From Dimorphilus gyrociliatus (taxonomy: Eukaryota > Annelida > Polychaeta > Dinophilidae): 64,000 nt of DNA. Under the pieces are notes generated by a model that ran no database searches, had not been told where the DNA came from, and was given only the letters and a program-made list of their open reading frames with translations. Numbering within the stretch: the first letter of the stretch is position 1; every line of letters begins with the position of its first letter. The DNA is taken from contig CAJFCJ010000020.1 of assembly GCA_904063045.1 (NCBI GenBank), positions 1,418,916 through 1,482,915 of the forward strand, written 5' to 3'. A program made the translations under genes and the position numbers. Below are positions 26,423 to 36,044 of this stretch, piece by piece.

Positions 26423-27369
26423 TGAAGATGTAAGGTCTAACCTTAGAAGAGAAATTGTTGACTGTTAAGACCTTGATCTATTCGAGGAAAGTGCGCAAAA
26501 CCTTTTAAAACACATTGGGTTAAAAAGCGTGGAAAAACGTGTTTTTTGTTGGGGGAGAGATTGTTGAAAATAGATGGTTTCTTCCTTAAATGAAAAAAGT
26601 AAACCTTTTGTAAATGTAAAAAGTCTTTTATAATGATAGTAAGAGGTATTCCTGAAATATATAACCATTAAATCAGACTGTACTGTTACATATGTACACA
26701 AATACAACGAGTGTTTTAAAGAAAGTAAAATATTCGGTATAATTTTATGGCGGTTATCTCTCAGCAAAGTTCTTATGCAGCAGCGGAACAATATCCTATG
26801 CCGCTTGTTGTCCTAACGTTCTTCGATGTATTCTAAAGTACATTGAGATTAAAGTACTGACATAGATGTCCTTTCCAACCCTTATCCAATATGAAAAGCA
26901 TGAATACTAAATATAAAAAAATTAGTACCGGATCAGGTTGCATTCCAGGAATATAAGATCATTAGAACAGTCCTTATCCTTATATTCCAACTAAATTAAC
27001 GAGAAATAAAAAAAGTCACATTTTAGTAATTAGTAAAATATACGTCGTAAAAATATACTAAGCCTATCGTCAACAAAGTAATATAAAACGTGATACTGTT
27101 TATCTGAGATAGAGATTAAAACTATTACTTTAGGCCTAGATGAAATTGTTGATAAATATACCGTCGTCATGTTTTGTTTTGTTTTTTACTTTGTATAATA
27201 CTGACGATTAAATGTATATTTTAAATATTTTCAAATCACGTTAATAGTTTATAGAATCTTTTAAAATGATGATTGAATCATCAAACTGTTGTAAACTAAT
27301 TAAAACAATTGGAATATAACGCTGTTAAGAACGCCTGCTTTCCAACTAATGGTATAAACATCAGTACAG

Positions 27370-27382
27370 AATATATATATAA

Positions 27383-27417
<35 letters not shown>

Positions 27418-27441
27418 TATATATATATATATATATATATA
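27370..27441. repeat. TA microsatellite with AAGT interruptions
   Basis: About 70 bases of TA, broken twice by the tetranucleotide AAGT. Confidence 0.95.
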
Positions 27442-27675
27442 CATTTCAAAACGGAAATAAACATTAAAAATTCAGCGAAATATAATACACGTCATAACCA
27501 TGTATTTATATGAAAAATATACAAATAACAGATTTGTATTAATTTCATAAGACGCGAAATCCTTCACGAAAATCCACGAATATATTATATTATTTGTATA
27601 TCGCCACTAAACGTAGATTTATAATACAGCGCTAAACTGATTCACAAATTGAATATTCAACCAACCAGGATATGT

Positions 27676-30462
27676 CTAAGCCCAGTTGTTTGTATAGAAC
27701 TTGTTCGAGTTTCCTCCTTTTGTCGAACCAGAAGCACTGACACGATCTTGTACTCCCATCATCATATTCATCATTTGGCCTGGTGGAGGTCCGTATGGAA
27801 CTTGTGGGAGCTGTGTATGGGTATGAGGAAGGTTGTATGGTGGAGTTGTCGAACTCTGGAAATTCTTATCGTAAGCGCTCTTTGAACCTCCATAGTGATC
27901 TGCTACACCCCCTGTTCCAGCACCTCCAGCTGAAGTGGTCGATGTCGAATTATAATTGGAATATTGTTTTGGTGCCGCGTTGAACGTATTTGGCGTATTA
28001 TACATGCTGTACAAATGAGGACCATAGCCGGCAGCAGCACTTGGAGCGTAATAATGATGATAGCCTGGTGGAATAGCAGAGCTAGCCATATATTGCAGTT
28101 GTTGGTGGCTCGAGGAAGGTACAGATGCTGATGTACTCATGGCCGGAGATTGCGAATCATGACGACTTAGTTTTTCGGATGCAGTAGCTGCGGCTCCTGA
28201 TTATTTGTATATAAAGCATTAATGTCTCATATAGATTGATGTAACAACAATTATATTTAAATAGAAACAACAAATATGATACCGGTATTGAACTGCTGCG
28301 ATGACGACTCGCCTCGTGGCTGGAATGACATGTCATAGTACTGCTGTTTGAAACAAAAAAGTGCTGTGATGTGGCATGATCGTACCCAAAAATTATTGAA
28401 CACTTTCGAAACGATTAGAAAAGCAAGAATGAATAGTAAAATATAGAAGCGAATGAATTTTTTTTAGCAAGAGTGTAAAATGATAGCACGAAAAATGCCA
28501 AAATTAAACATGCATGTAAAAGGGAATCGCTTTGCGTCGGTTGCCATACCAGCTTCCAGCACCATTTGTTCACATTAATGTACGTCAACTTACCATTGTC
28601 TGCATTCTCTGCAACTGCATCAGATCGTTACTATCATAAGCCGTATTGTATACTTGTTGGTTGGCATGAAGATTAGACTGTTATGTTGAAATAATAGTTT
28701 AAAACATATTGTATCAGTATAGATAAAGCGATGGAGCTTACGTAGTAGGGTATACCAGCTGTTGGAGCATTTGGTTGTCCAACTAAATACCCTGTATTCA
28801 TCAGGGGTGGCTGCATAGCGACGCCAGGAGGTAGTTTAGTTGCGCCCATATAGCCATTTGATGATCTTGAAGCATGCAGACGGTTTGAAGTGGACGCAGA
28901 TCCATCATCAACACTCATTTTTGTTAAATTTTCATTCAATTTTGAAACAGCATTAGCCATAGCCGTTGAAGGTTCAGTTGTACCACTCGTAGTTGGAGCG
29001 TAGCTGAAACTATTGTTCGACGTTTGATACGAAGAAGATATAGTACTTGTTTGGGCGTAAATTGTAGGGTCAGTCGAGTAGGCAGTTGTTGAAGGAGAAG
29101 AGAATCCGCGCGTGTCTGATGTTTCAGGTTTGCTAGCTGATGAGAACATCGTTTGAGTTACTACTGGTGGTTGTTTCATTGGAGATTCTCTTGATTGGGG
29201 AGCCGGAGAGACACTTCCATTGATAATGGGACCGCTGCCAATATCGCCGAAAGTCAATCCACCAGTTGTTGCTGTTCCTTCATTTCCGTCCCTCCATCCA
29301 AAAGAAACGCCCAAATTATACGACGCCGACGGGTTCCCAGATGGCATTTCGACGGCTGACTGTGTTACTTTAGCAGACTGTGGTCCTGGTCGCTTGTTTG
29401 GAGCAGAGATAGGCTTGGCGCTATTCGTTCCAATGCCCATCACAGACTTCAAGTTTTCCGTTGCCTCTTTGTCGAAAACTTCAGTATTAAAGGTATTCGA
29501 ATTAGTATTATCCCCTGATTTGGGTGATTTATTCAGCAACATCCGTATCTTACCAATTTTAGAATCTGGTTGAGATGCCTGATGTGTAGAAAATTCGCCG
29601 CCGAAGTCTCCGCTAGCACCCGTATTCTTCATGGATTTACCTGAAACAGCTGTGACAGAAGGCGTGAAGACTTTTGAATCTTTCAAGTCTCCTTGCCATT
29701 CGTCATCCTCCCATGTATGCTTTGTATCCATACCATTCTCCCACATACCAATCTCCTGTTTCGGACTATTATCGTTTGAAGCATTCGAAATCTTGTTAAC
29801 AGACCTAGCGCCGCCTCGGTTGAATCCTCGTCCTCTTGTTGAGCCGCCTCGCCCTCGTCCTCGACCCCTTCCTCTTTCTTTACCTCCAGTGTCTGATCGA
29901 TTTCTATCATTATTTTGTCGTTCTGAATCTTCATGATTATCCTTCGGTCGTGAACGAGGGACATTTCCTTTTTTTCCACCTCTGGATTTTGAAGGTTTAC
30001 TCATTTCTGCATGATTAACCTCAACAGCTGGGGTCTCATTTTCAGGTGCTTTTGGTTTCTTTCCTCTCTTTTTGCCACTTTCTTGCCATTCACCGAATTT
30101 TGAATCATCCATTGTTTCTAATAACATTGCAACTGTAGTTGACACGCAGCAATCATTTTGTTGAAGAGCGTATATGATATCTTCTTCAGGTATGCCTGGG
30201 ACGATTTCTTGTACCTCACTGAGCTTAGTCTTCATTTGTGATTCTTCGTCGGAGTTTGCTGACATATTGGCCATTCTTATCTGTTCAGATGTAGCTTGGG
30301 GCTGTAAATAGTAAAAATTATAGTTTGATTCTCGAAAAATAATTTTGAATTACTAACCATCTTGGATATCGCATCAGATTTGTTAGTGTGCGAGGATTGA
30401 GTGGATTTACCGGTAGTGCGATCGCTTCGGTGCCTGCTGGCGGGCTTATTCGAAGAACTCAT
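27676..30462 (-). CDS. UBAP2L: UBAP2/UBAP2L (lingerer) homologue
   Basis: Five exons: 30358-30462, 28742-30301, 28594-28677, 28283-28343 and 27676-28196, giving 776 residues. A UBA domain covers about 55-95 (KTKLSEVQEIVPGIPEEDII, then LQQNDCCVSTTVAMLLE). It is followed by a basic region and an RGG stretch (ERGRGRGRGRGGSTRGRG) that binds RNA in the family. A conserved middle segment (GMWENGMDTKHTWEDDEWQGD) precedes a long low-complexity Ser/Pro/Gly/Tyr-rich C-terminal half. The family (Drosophila lingerer, human UBAP2L) is cytoplasmic and promotes stress-granule assembly and translation control. The start is the first ATG of exon 1. The upstream region carries an ATCACGTGAC E-box at 30969-30978. 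Confidence 0.85.
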
Positions 30463-32094
30463 TTCTTTACAAATATTGTACAGTTGAGACTATTATACTA
30501 ATTATTTACAATCGTTCGCTGAAAGACACAAAAATATGCTATTAGTGATTGCCGTAGTTTCGATTATAGCCGGAAAAGTCTGATGAGTCAGGGCATGCTC
30601 ATTATCATACAATCGACGTTTCTACACTAATAAAAAATCGATCGTCAATGGAACACAATTATAAAGAATACAAAAACTATTTTATGTGATTTTCGGGTGA
30701 AGTCTGGGTAAAATAGAAGTACATTGGACAAAAACGCAGTTACAGATTTCAGCCATTGTTATCGGAGCACCTACGAAACGTTTTCTACTCTGCTGGAATT
30801 TTGCGAGAATTACTCGTCTGACCAAGCATTCTAACTGTTTAATTATTTCCTAAACATTCATTAATCAAAAAATTTCATTCGCTGATGTATTCCGAATCAC
30901 TAGGAAGTATATAACAAGAAATTGTAGGACATCTTACCTCCGTTGTCCGAAGAACGAGTAGTAAAAATATCACGTGACTCTCGCGAAAATTCGTCTACGA
31001 TATATTTTTTAAAAATTATATGAATACTATTTTTAAAAACTTGAAGACTGATTTTCAGATTTTCACGAATTATTTGTTATACGAAACTTGATCTGAAAAA
31101 AATGGCGGACTTGGCGGGTGATACACGAGGAAAGGTGGCGTGACAGTCGTATATAAAAGCTTAATCTCTATTGGTAGGACAAAAAAAGGCGGAAAAGATA
31201 AAGCTATGAAATAATCTTTGCCCATCCTTTTAGAGTAAAACCGTTCCTGTTGTTTTACTTATAGCAGCTAGCCAGTAGAGCAAAACCATGACATAATTTG
31301 TTCAGAAGTTAGCTTAATACTACAAAATGTAGCATTAAAAATGTGAATATTTTCTATTTTATTGAAACAGATAAATTGTTTAACCGTAATATTTCATTTT
31401 TAGTAAACTAGTTGCATTGTATTCATAAATTTTACATTGATATACAAAAAATAAATTTTTTTTTCTTTTTTTTATGGCTTATTTTATGGAATATGAAACT
31501 AAATTGTATTATTGACACTGTAAACTTCTAATTGAATTATTTTTTGCTAGAAAAGCTGTGCTTAAATATTTCAACCGTTCACGGTTTTTCTGACCGGTCT
31601 GGTTAAAGTCACAAAATGTCAATAATAAATGCAAAGTTTTTACTTTAAAAAATTATAAAATTTTAACAAAATAATTTGTTAGTTATTAAAAATTAAAATT
31701 AAAATAATAACTAAAAATATATCCCGACATTCAAGTTCGACCAATCAACACATTCATAACTTTATAGGCTAAAGGGTCTCTCAAGTTATTTCGACTTCCC
31801 GTTAACATCGGCGCGGTTTGTAAAGTAAGATGGCTTCGTAATATTTTTATAAGCAATTTTTGCTCCACAACGAAAATGTTGAAATTCCAACTCTTCGTAC
31901 TGGAGTATATTAGTAATTAATAAGTAATATCAGATAGTTTATCTATCATCAGCTATTTACTTTCAAATGATAATTCGCTATTTCTGAATGTCCTTGTCAG
32001 CAGAATGTCATTCTAACGTCGTACTGTATCGACATTGGTCTGATATTCCTATCATTAAATTTGAAGTGATTGTTAACTGTAGTTCATTTCAGAT
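30463..32094. promoter_or_regulatory. Divergent intergenic region, UBAP2L and creatine kinase
   Basis: This 1.6 kb separates two divergent start codons. It includes an E-box in a MYC/MITF-type context (ATCACGTGAC, 30969-30978) and an AAAATGGCGGAC element near 31101. The base before the creatine kinase start codon belongs to a splice acceptor (ttcag), so a non-coding first exon of that gene lies somewhere here. A possible one begins near the AAGATGGCTTCG at about 31828. Confidence 0.4.
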
Positions 32095-33443
32095 ATGTCA
32101 CGTATGCTAATCAGAGGTAGTGTTGCTGCGGCAGCTGTTATTGGAGCTGGAGTTGCAGTATCAAGTCGCATGAACAGCGATTCCACTGTACAAGCTCGTT
32201 GTTGGTCATCAAATGTCCACCTTCGCTATCCACCAGCATTGAATTACCCTGACTTTAGCAAGCACAACAATCATATGGCTAAAGTTCTAACTCCTGCTGT
32301 AAGTTGAAAAGTATATTTATTGAGCGATAACCAATGTCTTTGAATTGACAGCTTTATGCCAAACTTAGAGATCGTGTAACTCCCAATGGTGTAACATTGG
32401 ACCAATGCATTCAAACAGGAGTAGACAATCCAGGACATCCGTTCATCATGACAGTCGGACTGGTTGCCGGTGACGAAGAGTCGTACGAAGTTTTCGGCGA
32501 ACTTTTTGACAAGGTCATTGATGACCGTCATAATGGCTATGGCCCCAACAGAAAACATCCAACAGATTTGGATTCATCCAAAATCCGTGGAGGAAACCTC
32601 GACCCAAAATATGTTCTCTCTTCTCGAGTAAGAACAGGTAGATCCATTCGTGGTTTAACTTTGCCACCTGTGTGCTCTAGAGCTGAGAGAAGGGAGGTTG
32701 AAAGAGTTGTAACCGATGCTTTGGCCAATTTGGGTGGTGAATTCAATGGCAAATACTATCCTTTATCTAAGATGACCGACGCTGAGCAAGACCAACTCAT
32801 TGAAGATCACTTCCTCTTCGATAAACCAGTATCCCCACTTCTTTTAGCCTCTGGAATGGCAAGAGATTGGCCCGATGCAAGAGGAATCTGGCATAACGAG
32901 AAAAAGAACTTTTTGGTATGGATCAATGAAGAAGATCATACCAGAGTCATTTCCATGGAAAAGGGCGGTAACATGAAAGCTGTCTTCGAGAGATTTTGCA
33001 ATGGTTTGAAAGAAGTAGAAAAAAATATACTTTCAAAGGGTTGGGAGTTTATGTGGAACGACCACTTGGGTTACGTTTTAACTTGCCCATCGAATTTGGG
33101 TACCGGTCTAAGGTGTGGAGTTCACATCAAATTGCCGAAATTGTCTAAGGTTAACATTGTATTTATAAAAAAAATTGAATGTACTTATAAAGTCATATCT
33201 TGACAGGATCCCCGATTCTCACAAGTTTTGAAAAATCTAAGACTGCAAAAGAGAGGAACTGGAGGCGTTGACACAGCAGCCGTTGGTGGTACTTTTGACA
33301 TCTCTAATGCCGATCGTTTGGGAAAATCCGAAGTTGAATTGGTTCAAAGCGTTATTGATGGTCTTGACTTACTTATTCAAATGGAAAAGCGCTTGGAATC
33401 CGGAAAGAAGATCGACGATCTTATTCCAAAACCAATAAAATAA
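32095..33443 (+). CDS. Mitochondrial creatine kinase
   Basis: Three coding exons, 32095-32298, 32352-33149 and 33207-33443, give 412 residues. A presequence ([20 protein letters not shown]) leads into [20 protein letters not shown], as in sarcomeric and ubiquitous mitochondrial creatine kinases. Diagnostic segments are [29 protein letters not shown], the active-site cysteine in [10 protein letters not shown] at about 312, and [13 protein letters not shown]. The enzyme makes phosphocreatine from creatine and ATP in the space between the mitochondrial membranes. Arginine kinase is ruled out by the [10 protein letters not shown] and [12 protein letters not shown] segments. The 3' UTR faces, and probably overlaps, the last exon of the snoRNA host gene on the other strand. 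Confidence 0.95.
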
Positions 33444-33603
33444 ATGAAGGGACTACCAATTTGATATTCGCTCACCATTCACAATCTGTTTGCTTTTCTT
33501 TAAATCTTTATAACATTCACGTTTGATATAAATATCTGAAAAGTTGAAACCAGTGCTATAGTTTATGCAATTGCATTGAATGATAATAGAATACAGAGTT
33601 ATA

Positions 33604-33668
33604 CATCAGAGCGCTGTGAGATGTCGTCACTAAAACTCAGTAGCAGAACTGATCAAAGTTCATCATAT
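33604..33668 (-). ncRNA. C/D-box snoRNA, copy 4 in transcript order (intron 5)
   Basis: On the minus strand a perfect C box ATGATGA (33660-33666) and D box CTGA (33606-33609) bracket about 50 bases. An internal CTGA after TTCTGCTA serves as D', and GTGACGA as a weak C'. The segment before D reads CATCTCACAGCGCT. It is nearly identical to the copy in intron 4 apart from the centre. Confidence 0.75.
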
Positions 33669-33815
33669 ATTTAAAATAATGTCCTACAAAATTTATGCAA
33701 AACTCACCTAAACTAGATTCTTCATCGATAAAGTTCCTTGTTCAATTATCTGTTAAAAAAAAAACAGCTTAGTACATGGTTATAGACTATAACTATAGAT
33801 TACAAAAATAATTAA

Positions 33816-33880
33816 ATTCAGAGCGCTGTGAGATGTCGTCACTAGGATTCAGTAGCAGAACTGATCAAAGTTCATCCTTA
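33816..33880 (-). ncRNA. C/D-box snoRNA, copy 3 in transcript order (intron 4)
   Basis: D box CTGA at 33818-33821 and C box AGGATGA at 33872-33878 (one mismatch to RTGATGA). It has the same D' guide (TTTGATCAGTTCTGCTA) as the other copies and the same D guide as the intron 5 copy. Confidence 0.7.
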
Positions 33881-34022
33881 TACCTTAGAATGAAATAAAA
33901 ATTATTGATTACTTGCCTTGTCTATTATTGTTTTTCCTCTAAAGCGTGACTTTTCTTGACCTGTCAAATAATAAACCATTGCGTAAATAATATCATTAAT
34001 TTGGGTATTTGCTATGAAATAT

Positions 34023-34086
34023 ATTCAGAGCGCTGTGGGTGTCATCAAAGTTAATCAGTAGCAGAACTGATCAAAGTTCATCCTAA
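34023..34086 (-). ncRNA. C/D-box snoRNA, copy 2 in transcript order (intron 3)
   Basis: D box CTGA at 34025-34028, C box AGGATGA at 34078-34084, and the best internal C' (TGATGA) of the set. The D guide reads CACCCACAGCGCT. The D' guide is shared with the other three. Confidence 0.7.
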
Positions 34087-34230
34087 AAAAAGTGTTCAAA
34101 AATTTGTTTTATCAACTTACCTAGATGTATATCTTTCATTGCATCTTGTCACTTGTACTTGTCACCTACTGAAGACAATTCTTTAAATAAAATGTCGTAA
34201 TTTATTATAAAAACAGCTATTAGAAAGTAC

Positions 34231-34295
34231 TTTCAGAGCGCTGTGGAGTGTCGTCAAAGTTAATCAGTAGCAGAACTGATCAAAATTCATCATCT
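34231..34295 (-). ncRNA. C/D-box snoRNA, copy 1 in transcript order (intron 2)
   Basis: D box CTGA at 34233-34236 and a perfect C box ATGATGA at 34287-34293. The D guide reads CACTCCACAGCGCT. The shared D' guide carries one substitution next to the C box. Confidence 0.75.
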
Positions 34296-34487
34296 TTAAA
34301 CTACAATACATTTTTAAAACTTTGGAATATTTAACCTTAATACTTTGATTCTTGCATTATTGCCTGTCACAAGGATTCTTTTCTTGGCAAAAATACTTAT
34401 TCGTCCTCTAAGAGTTCGTTAAATTCAAAATTAAGAGAGAAAACGACCTCATTCTAAATCAATTACGAAAAAAGCATCCATCAATTT

Positions 34488-34516
34488 CACCACGTGGTGG
34501 GCATGTCTGCAGACAT
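34488..34516. promoter_or_regulatory. Two adjacent palindromes (E-box and p53-like) in host-gene intron 1
   Basis: CACCACGTGGTG (34488-34499, perfect 12-base palindrome with a CACGTG E-box) is followed after three bases by ATGTCTGCAGACAT (34503-34516, perfect 14-base palindrome). GGGCATGTCT fits the p53-family half-site RRRCWWGYYY exactly; AGACATCATT after a 2-base gap fits at 9 of 10 positions. Confidence 0.35.
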
Positions 34517-34714
34517 CATTCTGTTCTACTTTATCATTCCTATGGGCCTAGCTTCATTATGCTATAAAGTAAATATATTGAAAATTTCTATTTTTGATAT
34601 GAACTTCCACTTATTTAGGTCAGCTTACCTTAAATAACTTCATTTTGTTCTAGCCATACAACACAGGTAGCCTAGTCTTCCCAACTGAAAAGACATGTGC
34701 CCAAGTGACATGAA

Positions 34715-34722
34715 TATTTATA
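34715..34722 (-). promoter_or_regulatory. TATA box of the snoRNA host gene
   Basis: TATAAATA on the minus strand starts 30 bases upstream of the CTTTTC start at 34692, the classical spacing. Confidence 0.65.
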
Positions 34723-36044
34723 AGGGTGCAGTAAGCTATCGCTGATTGGTCTATCAGTCTGGCGCAACTTACAAACGCTATGAATTTTTTCGACAACAAT
34801 TCCATTTAGAATTAAAGCGAACAAACTTTCCAATTTTTTCACATAAATTTATCACCGTAAATACTTAACAAAACTGTACGTAGAAAATTTTCTGATATCT
34901 ATCTTACGTTAATACGCGTCTTGAAATAAATATTGCACGTATCCCTAATAATTTTACTATATTAAAATATTACTGCTCAAAGAATTACCCATATTATTTT
35001 TAAAGTCAAAGTATAGCATGTATTATTTTAAAATAAATATAAAATGCCGAAATATAGCCGTATTTAAAATATTTAAGAACAGTATACGAAACCACAAAAC
35101 TTTTTTCGATATAACCAATGAGCGCCTCTGTTTCAAATCATGTGACTACAGGAGAAGTCTTGGTATCACGTGATCGATACGACTAAATAGTGGAGAGTAT
35201 TGTGTGACCTCAATAAAAACTTAATTCTAAATCAATTTCGTTGATTATATCTTACTACAATACGCTTTCAATTCACTATTTTAGAGACATATGCGAGAAA
35301 AAGCGAAAGTTGTTTAGTTTATATTTAATTTACAAAAAAAAAGGAGTTTTTACTTTGATAAAAATTTTCGGCTCACCGTCAAGTTCTTGTTCTAGACATA
35401 CCCCGCATAAATTACGGATCCATTATGGTGGGCGCGTGATTTTGAACAAGAAATTTCGACGAATTGTCAAGTGTTTGATTGCGCTAAATCTGGATCGCTT
35501 TTATTCGAGGTACGCGCATAAAATATCGTAATTTCTGTTTAAGTCATTGTGTGACTTGAAAAGCACTTTTTTCTTTCAAAACTTGTTTTAAGCTTGTTTA
35601 GATTTGCATAGAGTAACAGACGTGGAAACCCTGTTACTAAAATATTCTTTTGTGTCGATCATTGCCTTATATGAACCGACGTTAGTAATCTTTATGATAT
35701 GCTAACAGAGGGACATTTCAAAAAGTGATTTGAATTGTTGATGACCTTTTTTCGTCTTTAGACGGCGATATAACGTTGGTTGCGTTTTGAAATTTCGCCA
35801 CGGCCGCCATCTTGAAAGTTGCATGGCGGGTCATTTAAGCAGGGCTGGAAGCTCGACTTACGTTCGAAGTTATTAATTGATACAAGAAGCGATCAACAAA
35901 TAAAATAGTTATTAGACCTTTTCTTGTTATAATAGGCTAATTATTGGTGGTTCTTGACGATTAAGCTAGAGTGTTTACATTTGTTTTATATATAAATAAA
36001 TGTATAACTGATCAACTTTCTCAACCTTGCAACAGGTTTTCGAA
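34723..36044. promoter_or_regulatory. Divergent region between snoRNA host gene and LIN54
   Basis: Contains a palindromic E-box ATCACGTGAT at 35165-35174 and, on the minus strand, CAAGATGGCGGCC at about 35802-35814, a perfect match to the YY1/TISU consensus. The LIN54 start codon follows a splice acceptor (gcaacag), so a non-coding LIN54 exon should lie in the right part. An open frame at 35241-35531 shows no protein features. Confidence 0.45.

Larger units (their letters stand above)
25855..27675. other. Intergenic AT-rich region with microsatellites
   Basis: Holds the Ras-like gene promoter on the left and the UBAP2/lingerer 3' flank on the right. A GT/GA compound repeat and a long TA repeat are the only structures seen. 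An open frame at 26465-26791 on the minus strand has no protein features. Confidence 0.5.
33450..34692 (-). ncRNA. Non-coding snoRNA host gene with six exons
   Basis: On the minus strand six short exons are bounded by good splice sites: 34629-34692, 34336-34363, 34121-34168, 33917-33960, 33708-33749 and 33535 to about 33450. None has coding potential; the first ATG reads four codons to a stop. Introns 2-5 each contain one related C/D-box snoRNA, spaced 207-212 bases. The putative transcript start at 34692 begins CTTTTC, a TOP-like start, 30 bases below a TATAAATA box. This is the layout of animal snoRNA host genes (UHG/GAS5 type), where exons are discarded and introns yield the RNAs. Exon 4 uses a GC donor (AAG then gcaagt). 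The 3' end was not located. Confidence 0.75.

Noticed and set aside
29220-29936. Pro-rich plus-strand frames opposite UBAP2L
   Set aside because: They are antisense shadows of the Ser/Gly/Arg-rich UBAP2L coding exon.
33600-34300. Four about 60-base repeats considered as a transposon-derived or tRNA-like repeat
   Set aside because: C and D boxes, intron placement and flanking exons explain them better as snoRNAs; no tRNA fold or terminal repeats.
35241-35531. 96-codon plus-strand frame upstream of LIN54
   Set aside because: Composition is that of AT-rich non-coding DNA, no domain is visible, and LIN54 has a better start at 36045.
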